This document shows, piece by piece, positions 48,531-59,718 of a stretch of 64,000 nucleotides of DNA; positions within the stretch are counted from its first letter, which is position 1; the number at the start of each line of letters is the position of its first letter. Location: positions 2,133,382 through 2,197,381 of the forward strand of contig OY365812.1 in assembly GCA_959347315.1 (NCBI GenBank), given 5' to 3'. Source of the DNA: Bimastos eiseni. Taxonomy: Eukaryota; Annelida; Clitellata; Crassiclitellata; Lumbricidae. The notes under the pieces are model-generated. The model was not told the origin of the DNA, did no database searches, and saw only the letters and a list, made by a program, of their open reading frames with translations. Made by a program: the position numbers and the translations under genes.

Positions 48531-50660
48531 CCTTCTTGTATCTGTCTCCCTTCCTCTATATATTCCGGTCATTTTATCTCGGCTTCCGATCCTATTGATC
48601 GATGACATCAGCGCCCACTCGTTCATCGCCAAACACCCTCCAAGAACCCTATTCCTCTGTCCCGCACCCCTCCCCAGCCACTGCCCTCGCTCTTCTTCTA
48701 GCGCCCTAACACGGCGTCGCGTCAACGCACACCTAACGCCACACTGCGACCGACTATTAGGCCATTAGCGTCTGCCGGATATTTAGCGACGACGATGCTA
48801 ACAACTGCCGGAGATATATCCACGCGCCAATCATTATTTAGCGCAGGGATTTCAGCGCCGGTTACACGCGTCGCCAGGCGGACAAATCTCACGGATGCGG
48901 TAAGATTGAACGAAACATCTCTCCCCCTCTCGCTCTGTCTGTCTGTCTGTCTGTCTGTCTGCCTAGCTGTCGGTCTCTTTGTCTGTGTCTACGTGGTGCA
49001 TGTTTTTGCTTGTATGTGGCTCTGTCTACCACTATATCTCTGTCTGTGTATGTCTGTCTGTAACTGTCCTTATGCATGGCTGCGTCTGTCTCTATGTATG
49101 TCTGTATGTATCTGTCGACGAATTTCAACCTTGAAGTATCAATTAGACTTATTGTCTGTTTTGTTTCTAACGCTTCTTTAGCTTTCTATGCAAAACTGCG
49201 TGCCATAGATCATTCATTGCCATCTCAAACTACGTGAATCCCATGCACAATTTGCTAGGATGCGACAAACCTAGACAAATCTTACCCCATCCGATGCAAA
49301 CTTCCTTCTGGCTCACTCATCGACACTTGGCGGAGGGAGGGAAGCCAAACGAGCCTGCCGATCTAATGGCCACCCGCCGATTAGGCATCGCGGCGAATTA
49401 GACCCGGGTCGTAAGGAGGATTTGTCATCATCGCAGGATTCTTATAACCGACGATATGTGGCAAATGGCGGACCTCAGATGACCCAGCACTGGCCGACAG
49501 AGTAAGAGGATAAGCAATATTGATATGTTGTGCGGACATTGACTGCTATATAGACAGAAGATGAAAATAGTCGTCAACTCAAAAGCGCTCAAGGGCGAGA
49601 ACTGGCGAGAGAAGTGGGCACTGATTTGAAAACTGGAGAAGTTGGAGCGCTTCGAAGAGAATAAAAACTGGCTTTTTTTATTGGCTTGGACTTTAGCGTG
49701 TAAGGACTCCCGTGGTCAATATACTCTTGGATGCCACGTGAAAATAGTTCGAATTCTAATTGACCTGATATGGCATTCAGAGCTGAATACGTGGGATAGA
49801 TAATTCTTTACATTCCTGGAGATTACAGTCAGTCAGTCAGCCAACCAGCCATTCAGTCAGTCTGTCGACCAATAAGCATGCGAATGAAACAATAAACATC
49901 CTCTGAGATCAGTTTTTTCTAACTCTTTCGTTTGTACAGTGAGAAAGAGATATGTGAACGCAGTTTGACTTTCTCCTCCCCTACCTTTTCCTCCCCTCTC
50001 GTCCCCTCCTCATTCCTCTCATCTGCTCTCCTCTCCCCTCCACTCTTCTTCCATTCCCTTTCTTCCCTTCTTCTCTCCTCCTCTTTTCCATAACTCACAT
50101 GTCACGCAGTTCTGCTGATAAAAATCGACAGTATATCGAATACAAAGGAGAATTTCTTCCTTCCATAGAAACTCCATCCTCCACTTCCTCCGTTAGCGTC
50201 TGACTCGAGCGATGCTATCGTCAATGCAAAAGGCTGAATTGGCAGAAGGAACGTCAAATGGAATATTATCTAATATTACACGATAGCAGACGACACCGAT
50301 CGCATATGCATTCTAAAGCAAACTGACAGATTCTATTGCCCGAAGCATTCCCCTGTCTGTCTGCCTGCCTGCCTGCCTGCCTATCTATCCGCCTGTTTGT
50401 CTGTCTATCGGAGAGACGTATTTCTGTCTGTCTGTCTGTCTGTGTGTCCGCCTGTCTATCCACGAGATGGTGTTCCAAAACAGATTTGCGATCCTGTCAA
50501 TCTTATTGGTTTGTTTGATGGAAGAGAAAGGCAGACCAAAGATGACAAGCAGCCAAATGCGAATTAAATATACATATTTATGTTAGCATAACATATATTA
50601 TGACGATCAACCTAATAATGCGAATTCCAAATTTATATATTCATTATAATTATTAAATAT
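48531..50660. other. Intergenic DNA with GC-richer blocks
   Basis: No gene recognised. 48,700-48,890 and 49,320-49,500 are non-repetitive and GC-richer than their surroundings. tctg microsatellite patches lie at about 48,936-48,965 and 50,355-50,455, and a ctcctc-rich patch at 49,970-50,090. Confidence 0.4.
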
Positions 50661-50662
50661 AG

Positions 50663-50771
50663 ACCTGGAGCGGATGGGACTGACCTGGAATGGGGCGAAG
50701 AGGGCAGCTGGTGACCGAGTGGAGTGGCGAAGACTTGTCGACCAATGCTCCGATCGGAACAGGAGGAACTA
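50663..50771 (+). mobile_element. LINE ORF2 extreme C-terminal fragment
   Basis: Reads DLERMGLTWNGAKRAAGDRV, then EWRRLVDQCSDRNRRN and a stop. This matches the end of non-LTR elements of the type also seen at 55.9-56.6 kb (DLK...W.EA...A.DR..WR..V..C). Short and isolated. Confidence 0.7.
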
Positions 50772-50923
50772 AGTCTAAGTAAATATTACATATATATATA
50801 CATATATATTTATTTTGTATGATGTATGCATATATATGTGTGTATATATAAATATATAAGAGTTACTGTTTCTGTCTATTTGTCTGTTTAATCTACAAAA
50901 TTGACAGGATAGCAAATTTGTTT

Positions 50924-51112
50924 TACAATACAATACAATACAACTAGCATTCAAAGCGCCCTAATAAGACAGAGTCTTACTTTAAGGCGCGTTACATAAA
51001 CAGTTTCATCAATCGTAATAAACAGAAAATAAATGGGTTTTGAGGGTAGACTTAAAAACTTCCATCGAGGAAGCTCTGCGCACTGCCTCTGGAACACATA
51101 TCCTGAATACCA
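50924..51112 (-). mobile_element. CR1/L2-like LINE 3' end (-)
   Basis: The minus strand reads AVRRASSMEVFKSTLKTHLF, the usual ORF2 end of CR1/L2-like elements (FKS.LKTHLF), followed by a degenerate tail. A caata repeat at about 50,929-50,942 may be the element's 3' terminal repeat. Confidence 0.65.
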
Positions 51113-53660
51113 GTTAATGCCAGATTTACTTTATAATACAGAAAGTAGCTTAACGAATGGGAGCTTTAGAGTTAAACAGGAATACTTGTAAAGCCTCCGC
51201 CCATATGATTAAGTAACTGAAAGAGCTTCAACTGTTTTTAATATAATCCCAAGTAAGGTATAATTATGTCGTCCACAACGCAAGATACCGTTGAATAATC
51301 GAACTCCTAAGAGATACAAGACACCTTTAAATTGGTTCATTAATCGGTATATAACTGATTCGGATTTTATTGTAAATGTCTCTGTGCAAAGCATCTGAAT
51401 CTTCATTTCTTTGTCTTACTTGCATGAATTGGATTATAAAGAACTAGAATGACATCATTTTTCTGCATTACTTAAGCACATTCATGTCTATAATGAATGT
51501 ATACAAGCTTTTATGCAACATCGAACATTTCAGTACTGTAAGAATAACGTTAGCAAACAGACTCTGAACTGTAATAGTGTATGTGTTTAGTATATGTTTG
51601 AAAAGTGTAACCCATACATAGACCATTATGTGCCATGTATACATGTGCTGAGTTTGACGCATGTCATCCTTGTCATGGATTAGTCGTTAAATAAACTTAT
51701 TACCCACACATTGTAAATGTTTGATTGCCTCAGTCAGTTCACTTGATCTGATGATATCAATGTTTGCTTTTATGATTATTTTTTTTGCTCCTTCATATTG
51801 TTTTGAATTGAGTCATAACCCCCATCGCCTTTTGCTTTTCTTCTTTGTATTTCCTTAGTACAATCATTGTCTGCTGTTAATAGGCTTCTCAGATAAAACA
51901 ACTCAAGCGATATTCTCTATTTCGACCTATCTCACCTTTGCCCGACGTCCTCTGCTCCAGTGACCATAGTTTTATTTTGCCTACATTGAATGTTAGTAAT
52001 GCCACCTCTCTTGCTTCATCTTTCTTAGATTCCGACTGGATATTTATCCAGTAGATTCACATTGCCCGCTTGCGCTTAGACACCTTTTAAACGAGCTTCC
52101 TCAACTATATAAATAATTTGCGTTTCGTTCCAGCGAAGGCCATAGCATTTCTAGTTATAGGCTCTGTCAGTTTTCAATGGTATCGTAATGGCACGAATAA
52201 ATTTTCACCGTACCGGTACAGTCACTGTATATGATTTCAATTGTCGTCAACAACCATTATGCCACACGACGTGACACCTTCGAGTAAGAATAATAAAGCG
52301 CAGGTCTGATAAGATTCGTGACCTTATGAACATCTCGCAAAACTAATGAACTTGTTAAGGAATCTGTATTACTAGTAGATCGTAATAGTAGCTAAAATAC
52401 TGTATCCTTAGAAGCGGATAAAGCGCAAGCCAGTCGCTCTTAGATAATTGGTGAATAATTTGCACACTCTTTGTTCGCTGTATTATGGAACTGCTAAGGC
52501 TCAGTCGCGATCAATTATTGCTTCAATTGATGCATCTCTCTGGAATGCGTTTTCTCCTACTGTGCAATTTCATCTGACAGTCTTTCATCGTCTTCCCCTT
52601 TCACAAAGCTACTTCTTCCCTGGCAGCGCTTCAGAAAGGTTTACTCCACAAGAGACGCTTTATAAATGCTTGTATACAGTACATTAATTGCCAACAAGCT
52701 TCTTGCTCAATGCATTGTGGGATATAACAGCAGACGATGTTGACCGACCATCGACTAGAGATGTCAAATTTGGTTTATCTGGTTTCGAAAATGTTGTTGA
52801 TGGGTTAGCAGCTCATCAATTTTGTCTTCGCTGAAAATGATGAGTGATTTCGACATTATAGAAAAAGCCAATCTATCGATGGCTACAGATATGAAGCTTG
52901 TATAGGAACCATTGTCAGTAAGCAAAGATGAGCTTTCTAATAGTAATATAGATTCTTTTGAGCGATCCAGCCAAATAATGATGGACCAATAATAATTTTA
53001 GCAGACAACAATAATGCACACAGCATGAAATATTACGCTTTAATTGTTATTAATAAGCAATAAAAATTATATGCTTAAAAGAATGTTTGCATTAAAATTT
53101 GTTTGAAGTACAAGTATTTTAATCAAATTATAAGTACTAGCATTGTTAAGTATTTTAAAGGAGGTACAAAATATTTACATGATATTCAAAGTAGTATTTC
53201 AGCTGCTGTTATTTTGATAGCACCACAGTACTGCATGCAATATTTGGTAAAATAAGAAAACAGAAATCGTCTACATGCATGAGATTATGATTATGAATAC
53301 AAAAATACGTCAATATTTGGAATCGAGGAAACCTTCAGTGAAATATGAAAAAAGATGAGTGATCAGAGAGAAGCCATTATTAGCAGCGACGAATAAATGT
53401 TTTTGACATTTGCGAAAATTCTGGAGAGGAAATCCCGTTGAAATATTCTTTGGACAAATTAATTGGTCTCGCGACCTCGACAGAAGAAGAAAAACTACAT
53501 CTGAGAGGTAGACAGGAAGATGAAAATTATCACATCAACCTTATCGAAATTAATAATTGTATTCAGAGGGAGGGAAATATATAAATATATATATAGCAAA
53601 GTCAGGATCACTGTCATTATATGGATATCGCACAAGTGAACGACGGAATTTTTCCCAATA
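51113..53660. other. AT-rich intergenic DNA
   Basis: No gene, RNA or mobile element recognised; only short AT-rich reading frames. Confidence 0.4.
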
Positions 53661-53689
53661 GAAGAGCACTTTTAATTAATGTCTAATGC

Positions 53690-54225
53690 ATATATATATA
53701 TAAATAAATATATATATATGGGGTGAGATAGAGAGCGCAATAGAAATAGAGATGGAGAAAGAGAATGAGAGTTAGATAGGACGACAGGAAAGCAAGTTGA
53801 GTGAGGAAGAGAGAGAGAGACAGACAGACAAAACAGAGACAGACAAGACAGAGACAGACAAGACAGAGACAGACAAGACAGAGACAGACAAGACAGAGAC
53901 AGACAAGACAGAGACAAGACAGTGAGAGAGACCAGTGAGAGTGAGCCAGAGTAGTTAGCTATTAAAAAAAGTCAAATTATAATTATCAAACATTATAAAG
54001 AGCAATAAATTGGATGACAGAGAAACTGGACGAGATATACAGGCAGACATACCGACCGACAGACAAGCAGAGAGACAGAAACAAAGATAGAGAGATGCAG
54101 AGAGACAGAGAGAGACGCAGAGAAAGTGAGTGAGGGCAAACGACGATGTAAACCGAGATTCAGAGAGAGACAGACAGACAGAGTTAGAGACACAGAATGA
54201 GACAAACAGCCAGACGGACAGAGAG
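53690..54225. repeat. AT and GACA/GAGA simple repeats
   Basis: tatata tract at about 53,692-53,720, then purine-rich gaga/gaca DNA containing about six copies of a 15-bp unit (acagagacagacaag, about 53,833-53,925) and further agaca runs to about 54,225. Confidence 0.9.
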
Positions 54226-54413
54226 TAAGTGCCCTGGTGCGTGTGGCTAATGTTGATTGCTTCTATCTGCTGAGATTATTAAACGGCGCCGACGCAGCTT
54301 ATCTCCCCCATTCCTCTTACTTACCTTTCGCCAAATCCCAATATCGATCGCGTTGTCACTGAAAGCGAAATCCAGGTCACCCTACTCTCCATCTGGCAGG
54401 TACGACGACGTAG

Positions 54414-54480
54414 CGAATGTTAAGCAGGATGAGCCGGGTTAGTAATTGGATGGGTGATCGTGAGGAGGCGGGTAATATCA
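54414..54480 (+). pseudogene. Decayed 5S rRNA-like sequence
   Basis: gttaagcag, gagccgggttagta and ttggatgggtga follow each other with the spacing of the 3' half of animal 5S rRNA, which includes the internal RNA polymerase III promoter. The 5' half is not recognisable and the last ~20 bases are diverged. Either a 5S pseudogene or the head of a 5S-derived SINE. Confidence 0.7.
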
Positions 54481-55440
54481 TTGCTAACTGGCGCCCACTC
54501 AGTCTGCAATCCTACGGTGATTACGGTAGTCCAGGAGTGCAAATGATAGGTGGGAGGCGAGTGAAAAGTGAGTGGGGTGCACCTGTATCCGAATGCTGAT
54601 AGGAGCGCGAAACTTTTGAAGTTGAAGTTTCAGTGTAATGTAATGTAAACCTTCGATGAACTAACTCTCAGCGCCCACAAAAGCCACGTCAGGGAGACCA
54701 GCTTATTCACCGGCGCTGTACCAAATCAAGTCCGCAATGGCAAATCCTCTCGTCACTTTCCGGTGCCAGGACGAAATCCGGGGGTCAGGTCGAGGAGTGA
54801 TAACAGAGATCATTTGCTTCGCCCCTCCTTTATCCAGGCGTGGGACTGTTGAAGTCATTGAATCATACGGATATAACATGGGGCTGTATGGACTACAGCA
54901 GTCGGGACATTTCGCAGCCGGGATGAGGGTAATAAAGTATTTCGGTCGGGGCCTTTGAACGCCGTTCATTATACAGTTGGTTGGTCTCTTCCTAACGGAA
55001 ATTGCTCCGCGATGTTCATTCCTTTTGCTGTCCTGAGTCGCTTCGGCTGAGCGAGAGAGGGCGCTAGATAAAGTTCCGCCATAATTTCCCCGCATGCCCA
55101 TTAGGACGCAGTCTCGCTTTCCAATATGGCGGCCGCAATATGCAGATCGCAATTCCCGGATGTCGAGACCGTTTACGCCTGTTATGACCGCCGGCCTAGA
55201 ATGACTATCGCACTGGGTGCAATACGTTTCCGGTTCTCGTTTGTGTGTTCGTTGTGGCATGCAGGGTAATGAGTTTGTGTTAGGACTGGGTTTATTCTTT
55301 AGGCGTGACTTATTCTTTGAGTTTAGTCTCTAATGGTTTCTGTTAGGAATTTTCAAAGTTCAGGCGTGATTAATTTTGTGATATTTCGGCATACTTCGAA
55401 GAGATCTTTAAAGCACACTGGTCGAATAACTGTAGTGGCG
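54481..55440. other. Dispersed repeat motifs and a GC-richer block
   Basis: 54,668-54,720 is a copy of the agcgcccacaaaagccacg motif. About 54,790-54,850 is a copy of the ~80-bp motif frequent at 58-63 kb. 55,000-55,200 is GC-richer and includes aatatggcggcc. A 185-codon minus-strand frame (55,260-54,703) runs through both repeats, and I do not accept it as a gene. Confidence 0.4.
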
Positions 55441-55639
55441 ATGGTTAAGTTAATAATTACAATTTATTTATTTATTTACCTTATTCAGACCGCACCGAGC
55501 CACTGAAAAGCAATCTAATTGCAATTATAGTAATGTAAGAACAAATTAACAAATTTACCAAAAAATTACCATTAGAGTAGATATACTTTTTTGACAATTA
55601 GGCTAGCACATCTTAAAGTCGTCAGTAGGCTATTCTGCC

Positions 55640-55732
55640 ATCTCTGTCTCTCTGTCTCTTTGTCTCTCTCTGTCTCTGTTGCTTTCTCTGTCTCTGTCTC
55701 TGTCTGTCTCTCTGTCTCTGTCTGTCTCTGTC

Positions 55733-55798
<66 letters not shown>
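55640..55798. repeat. CTGT-rich and TA microsatellites
   Basis: ctgtctct-type tract followed by about 30 bp of (ta)n at about 55,767-55,798. Confidence 0.9.
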
Positions 55799-55799
<1 letters not shown>

Positions 55800-55814
55800 C
55801 AAAAAATGCTATAT

Positions 55815-55828
55815 ATGTCAAGGAAATG

Positions 55829-55862
<34 letters not shown>

Positions 55863-55876
55863 CATTTCCTTGACAT
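55815..55876. repeat. Perfect 62-bp palindrome
   Basis: Arms atgtcaaggaaatgct (55,815-55,830) and its exact reverse complement (55,861-55,876) around 30 bp of (at)n. The whole can form a long hairpin or cruciform. Confidence 0.9.
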
Positions 55877-55936
55877 TAACCGTATTGACCAGATTCATTA
55901 GCGTCAATGTTAACCTTTATGTAATGTGGTGACCTT

Positions 55937-56596
55937 ATGAAAATTGGGAAATCAAGCGAAGAAGACAAGATCTTAATTGACGGAAGAGAGGTGGAATCTG
56001 TGGACGCCATCTGCTACCTAGGCAGCCTCATGTCATCGGATAACAGCTGTGACAAAGAAATAAAGATACGAATTGGAAAGACAAACACTGCATTTGAGAG
56101 GCTCACAAATATCTGGAAAAAATGGATGTAGTTTAAGGACCAAGGTCCGCCTGTACAATGCCGTGGTAGCGAGTACACTGTTGTACGGATCTGAGACGTG
56201 GCCAATGACGGTGGCAGACAGGAAGAGAGGTGGATCATCACAGATGGCTGAGAAGAATCTTGCATATGTTATGGAGAGACAAGATAACCAACAAGATCGT
56301 ACGAGAGAAAACGGGTCAAGAAGACATCGAAAGCAACATCAGAAGGAGAAGACTAAGGTGAATGGGGCATGTATGTCGCGTGGAGGAGGAGAGCTAAACA
56401 GGTGATGTCCTGGTGTGCGGGAGAGCGACGGAGGAGCGGAAGACCGAGAAAAAACTGGCCAGAGACCATCAGAGACGACCTAAAAATGTTTGGAGATAAC
56501 GTGGTGGGAGGCTGAGACACTGGCTTTGGATGGAGACGAATGGAGGAAGTGCGTTGCCCGATGTGTAGACCCACACAGGAAGGACTAAGTACTAAG
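55937..56596 (+). mobile_element. LINE ORF2 C-terminal region, decayed
   Basis: Broken frames read in order VDAICYLGSLMSSD, IRIGKTNTAFERL, then after a frameshift TKVRLYNAVVASTLLYGSET, and further on SGRPRKNWPETIRDDLKMFG and a terminal ARCVDPHRKD-like end. This is the standard C-terminal half of a non-LTR retrotransposon ORF2. At least three frame changes. Clade not resolved from this part alone. Confidence 0.85.
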
Positions 56597-57300
56597 TAGG
56601 GTGACATCGTACGTTGTATGATGTGCTGGAGTAGTTGGGGCGGCAAGTATTGCAACAACGATAGCTAACCCAAGAGAAATGATGGAGTTGGACGAGTATG
56701 GAGACGGGAGAAGAATGGTGGCGGGAGAGATTAGGACAAGGGTGGGTACAAGTGGTGGGATAGGTAGACAGACAGAGAAACAGAAGGAGAGACAGACAGA
56801 CAGAAAGACAGGCAGACAGACAGACATACAGACATACAGACATACAGACAGAGACAGACAAACAGAGGGAGCGGGACAGACAGACAGAGACTAAGAGACA
56901 GAGACAGAGACAGATAGAGACACAGATATTGACGGAGGGCAGAGTAAGACGAAAATCAGTGGAAGCCTTGCGATTAACTCTTATTGGAGGTCACTCAGGT
57001 CAGGCCTTAGGAAAACTATGACTGATGCAAGGGATGGAAGGGAATTGATGGATGGAATGAAGAAGGAGGAAGGAATGAAGAGATATAAGAAGATGCGAAG
57101 GAGGGATAGAGAAAGAGGAAAGGATAGGTAGCAGGAAAGAATATGAAAGAAATTGATGCATGGAGTATGGATGGATGGATGGATGGATGGATGGATGGAT
57201 GGATGGATGGATGGATGAGCAGACGGACAGTTGGATAGATGGGTGGAGTTTTGGGAGAGAGATAAAGCAGTAGGGATTGTTGGGATGGATCTTGGATCAA
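56597..57300. other. Simple repeats
   Basis: Purine-rich gaca/gaga DNA at 56,763-56,930 and a pure ggat tract at 57,167-57,217. No gene. Confidence 0.7.
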
Positions 57301-59611
57301 AGGGAGCAGATTTTTAGGCTAATGAGAAAACTCTTTAAAGATCAAAATAGCGAAGGCTAGACGGACGAGTTGCAGCATGCATCGTTTAATTACATTTCCC
57401 GGTTTCCCCCTCCCCGAGGCTTCGCCCTGGCACTACTGGGTTCTGGAAATCTACAATGAATATAATACTATTAATTGACTGTTATAAGTGTTCAATTTCT
57501 GTTACAGTTGATGAGCCCGCGTAGAGTTTTTGGCTCCCATCGAACATTTAGGTAGAAAATTTTAAAAATATATATCGTAATAAAATATGATATAAAGGTG
57601 TTCAAGCAGCGTAACAAATAATGAGTAGCATTGGCTTTCGTACGGACATCTTTTCACTTCCGGAACTATTAACGTCGGCTTCTTTCACAAACCAGACATT
57701 ATATGATAACGATACTAATTCTTACCTACAATAATGCTCTTGATTTATTGAATTTTTTTATCAATATCTATTTAAGAGCACCGCCACTACCCGTACTCTG
57801 ACAGCGCCAGTTCCAAGACTTGTGAAAGGTGGAGGGTGACGATGATCAATCAAGCCATTGCATAAATTATTATGGTCTTCAAACAACAACTAATGATTCA
57901 TTCACAGAAATGGATGTGAAAAAATGTTCATTTGAATAATAGTTGCAGTCCAATCCCATGCAGCCTTTGCTATCAATGTGGACTAATCCTTACGCTATCC
58001 TTATCAATCATAATATCAGTCGTTTAGCCTGGTTTTTTCATAATATGCAGTTGGGCAAATAAAGTGAAATATATATATAACGCATAAAAATCTGATAAAA
58101 CGGTGTCTAAGGACATCGTGTGGGACGATCATTTAGATGTTGCGCAAATAGTATTCCACTTTTGTTTTAACTCTCCGACAACGGTATTGGACACAAGTTG
58201 GGGTGGCGATATTTCCTCTGTCTGTTTGTCTATATTTTTCTTTCTCTGCCTCTACCTACGTCTCTGTCTCTTTTTCTGTTGCTATCTATCGGTCTCTGCT
58301 TTTGTCACACAGCGTCGTTAGACTAAATCTACTAATACTGCGTCTTTGTATCGCATTTACCACGGTTGATACTCCCTTGCACCTTACCTCATCGTGTCGA
58401 AACCAAGGAACCGATTCCGTCCCGTAGTATTCTTCGACATCTTTTGTTGACATTATCGAAGCGGTTCCCTTTATTTTAAGTTATTTGGCAGTTTCAATTT
58501 AACGGTGAACAAAGGTTTAACTTCATTCGTTGGCAACAACTTCCGATGACGTCTTTAGAAGCGATTTTGATCAATTCTCAACCGTTTCTATGACATAACA
58601 CGGAGTATTATTTCAAGTGTCATGTAACTTTAAAACATACACTAAGTAGTAGTAGTGGAAGTGGATGGTGGAGTAGGGGGAAGTAGTAGTAATAGTAGTA
58701 GTAGTGGGGTGGGGGAAATAGTAGGGGAAGGGGAAGCAGTAGTAGTAGTAGTAAAAGTAGTTCCAGTCTGACGACACTGTGTGATAACATGGATCATTAG
58801 ATTCTCTCTTCTCTCTCTCTCAAGACCTGGAGAGCGAGAGCGCGGATAGTAATATGTTTCAGAAACTTTGTAATGATTTAAACACATGTAAGCTCCTGTT
58901 GGCATTAATTTATAAGACAAATATCTCACATGAAAGAGGTGTTTAATTATTTTTCACAATTATCATCAGTGAATGCGCATGAGTGTTATATACCGAATAG
59001 TCGTAGTAATTATGACAGTGTAACTATACTGTGTGACTGCAAAGATCATTAGCGGCACCTTCCTCCTTCATCCAAGCGTGTGACGTACTGCAGAAGCACA
59101 ACACATAATTATTATTAGTAGGCCCATATAGTTTTTTGCTGTTTAACGACGCTGAGCGATAACAGAGGTAATTGGCATCGCTCTCCTCCTTTAACCTTGC
59201 TTGGGACTGGCACCGTAAAGCCTGAGCAGGAAATGAGGGTCAAGATGTTATATTATTCAATTATATTTAATTTAACTTGTTTACAGCCTGTATAATCTAT
59301 GGAAAATGCTGCCAAAATAAACCTACATATACCGCAAATCAAAATGATTCTCAGGTGTCTAAGCATAATTAGCGATTTTGACAATGTAGCGACAACTTTG
59401 GGGTAAAAGGGTATTTGTCATTAATTATAGACTCAAGCCTTAAGAGAGCAAAGGTTCGTAGCTTCCATTTAACAACGCTGCATTATTGAAGACTAAGTGC
59501 TTAAGTGGCGTACCAAAACAATGGATGTCTATTTAATCATCAATACAGGAATAGAGATAAAAGGGAATAATTTCCGAACAAAGAGTGCAGATATCTAAGC
59601 TAATGATTAGC

Positions 59612-59718
59612 TGATTGATTGATTGATTGATTGACTGACTGACTGACTGACTGACTGACTGACTGACTGACTGACTGACTGACTGACTGACTGACTGACT
59701 GACTGATTGATTGATTGA
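59612..59718. repeat. TTGA/CTGA microsatellite
   Basis: attg units, then about 20 copies of actg, then attg again. Confidence 0.95.

Noticed and set aside
47780..48768. 137-232 codon Pro/Ser-rich frames
   Set aside because: Pyrimidine-rich simple sequence with a 20-bp repeat; no domain and all frames open.
54703..55260. 185-codon minus-strand frame
   Set aside because: Runs through two dispersed repeat motifs, has no recognisable domain and no splice or promoter context.
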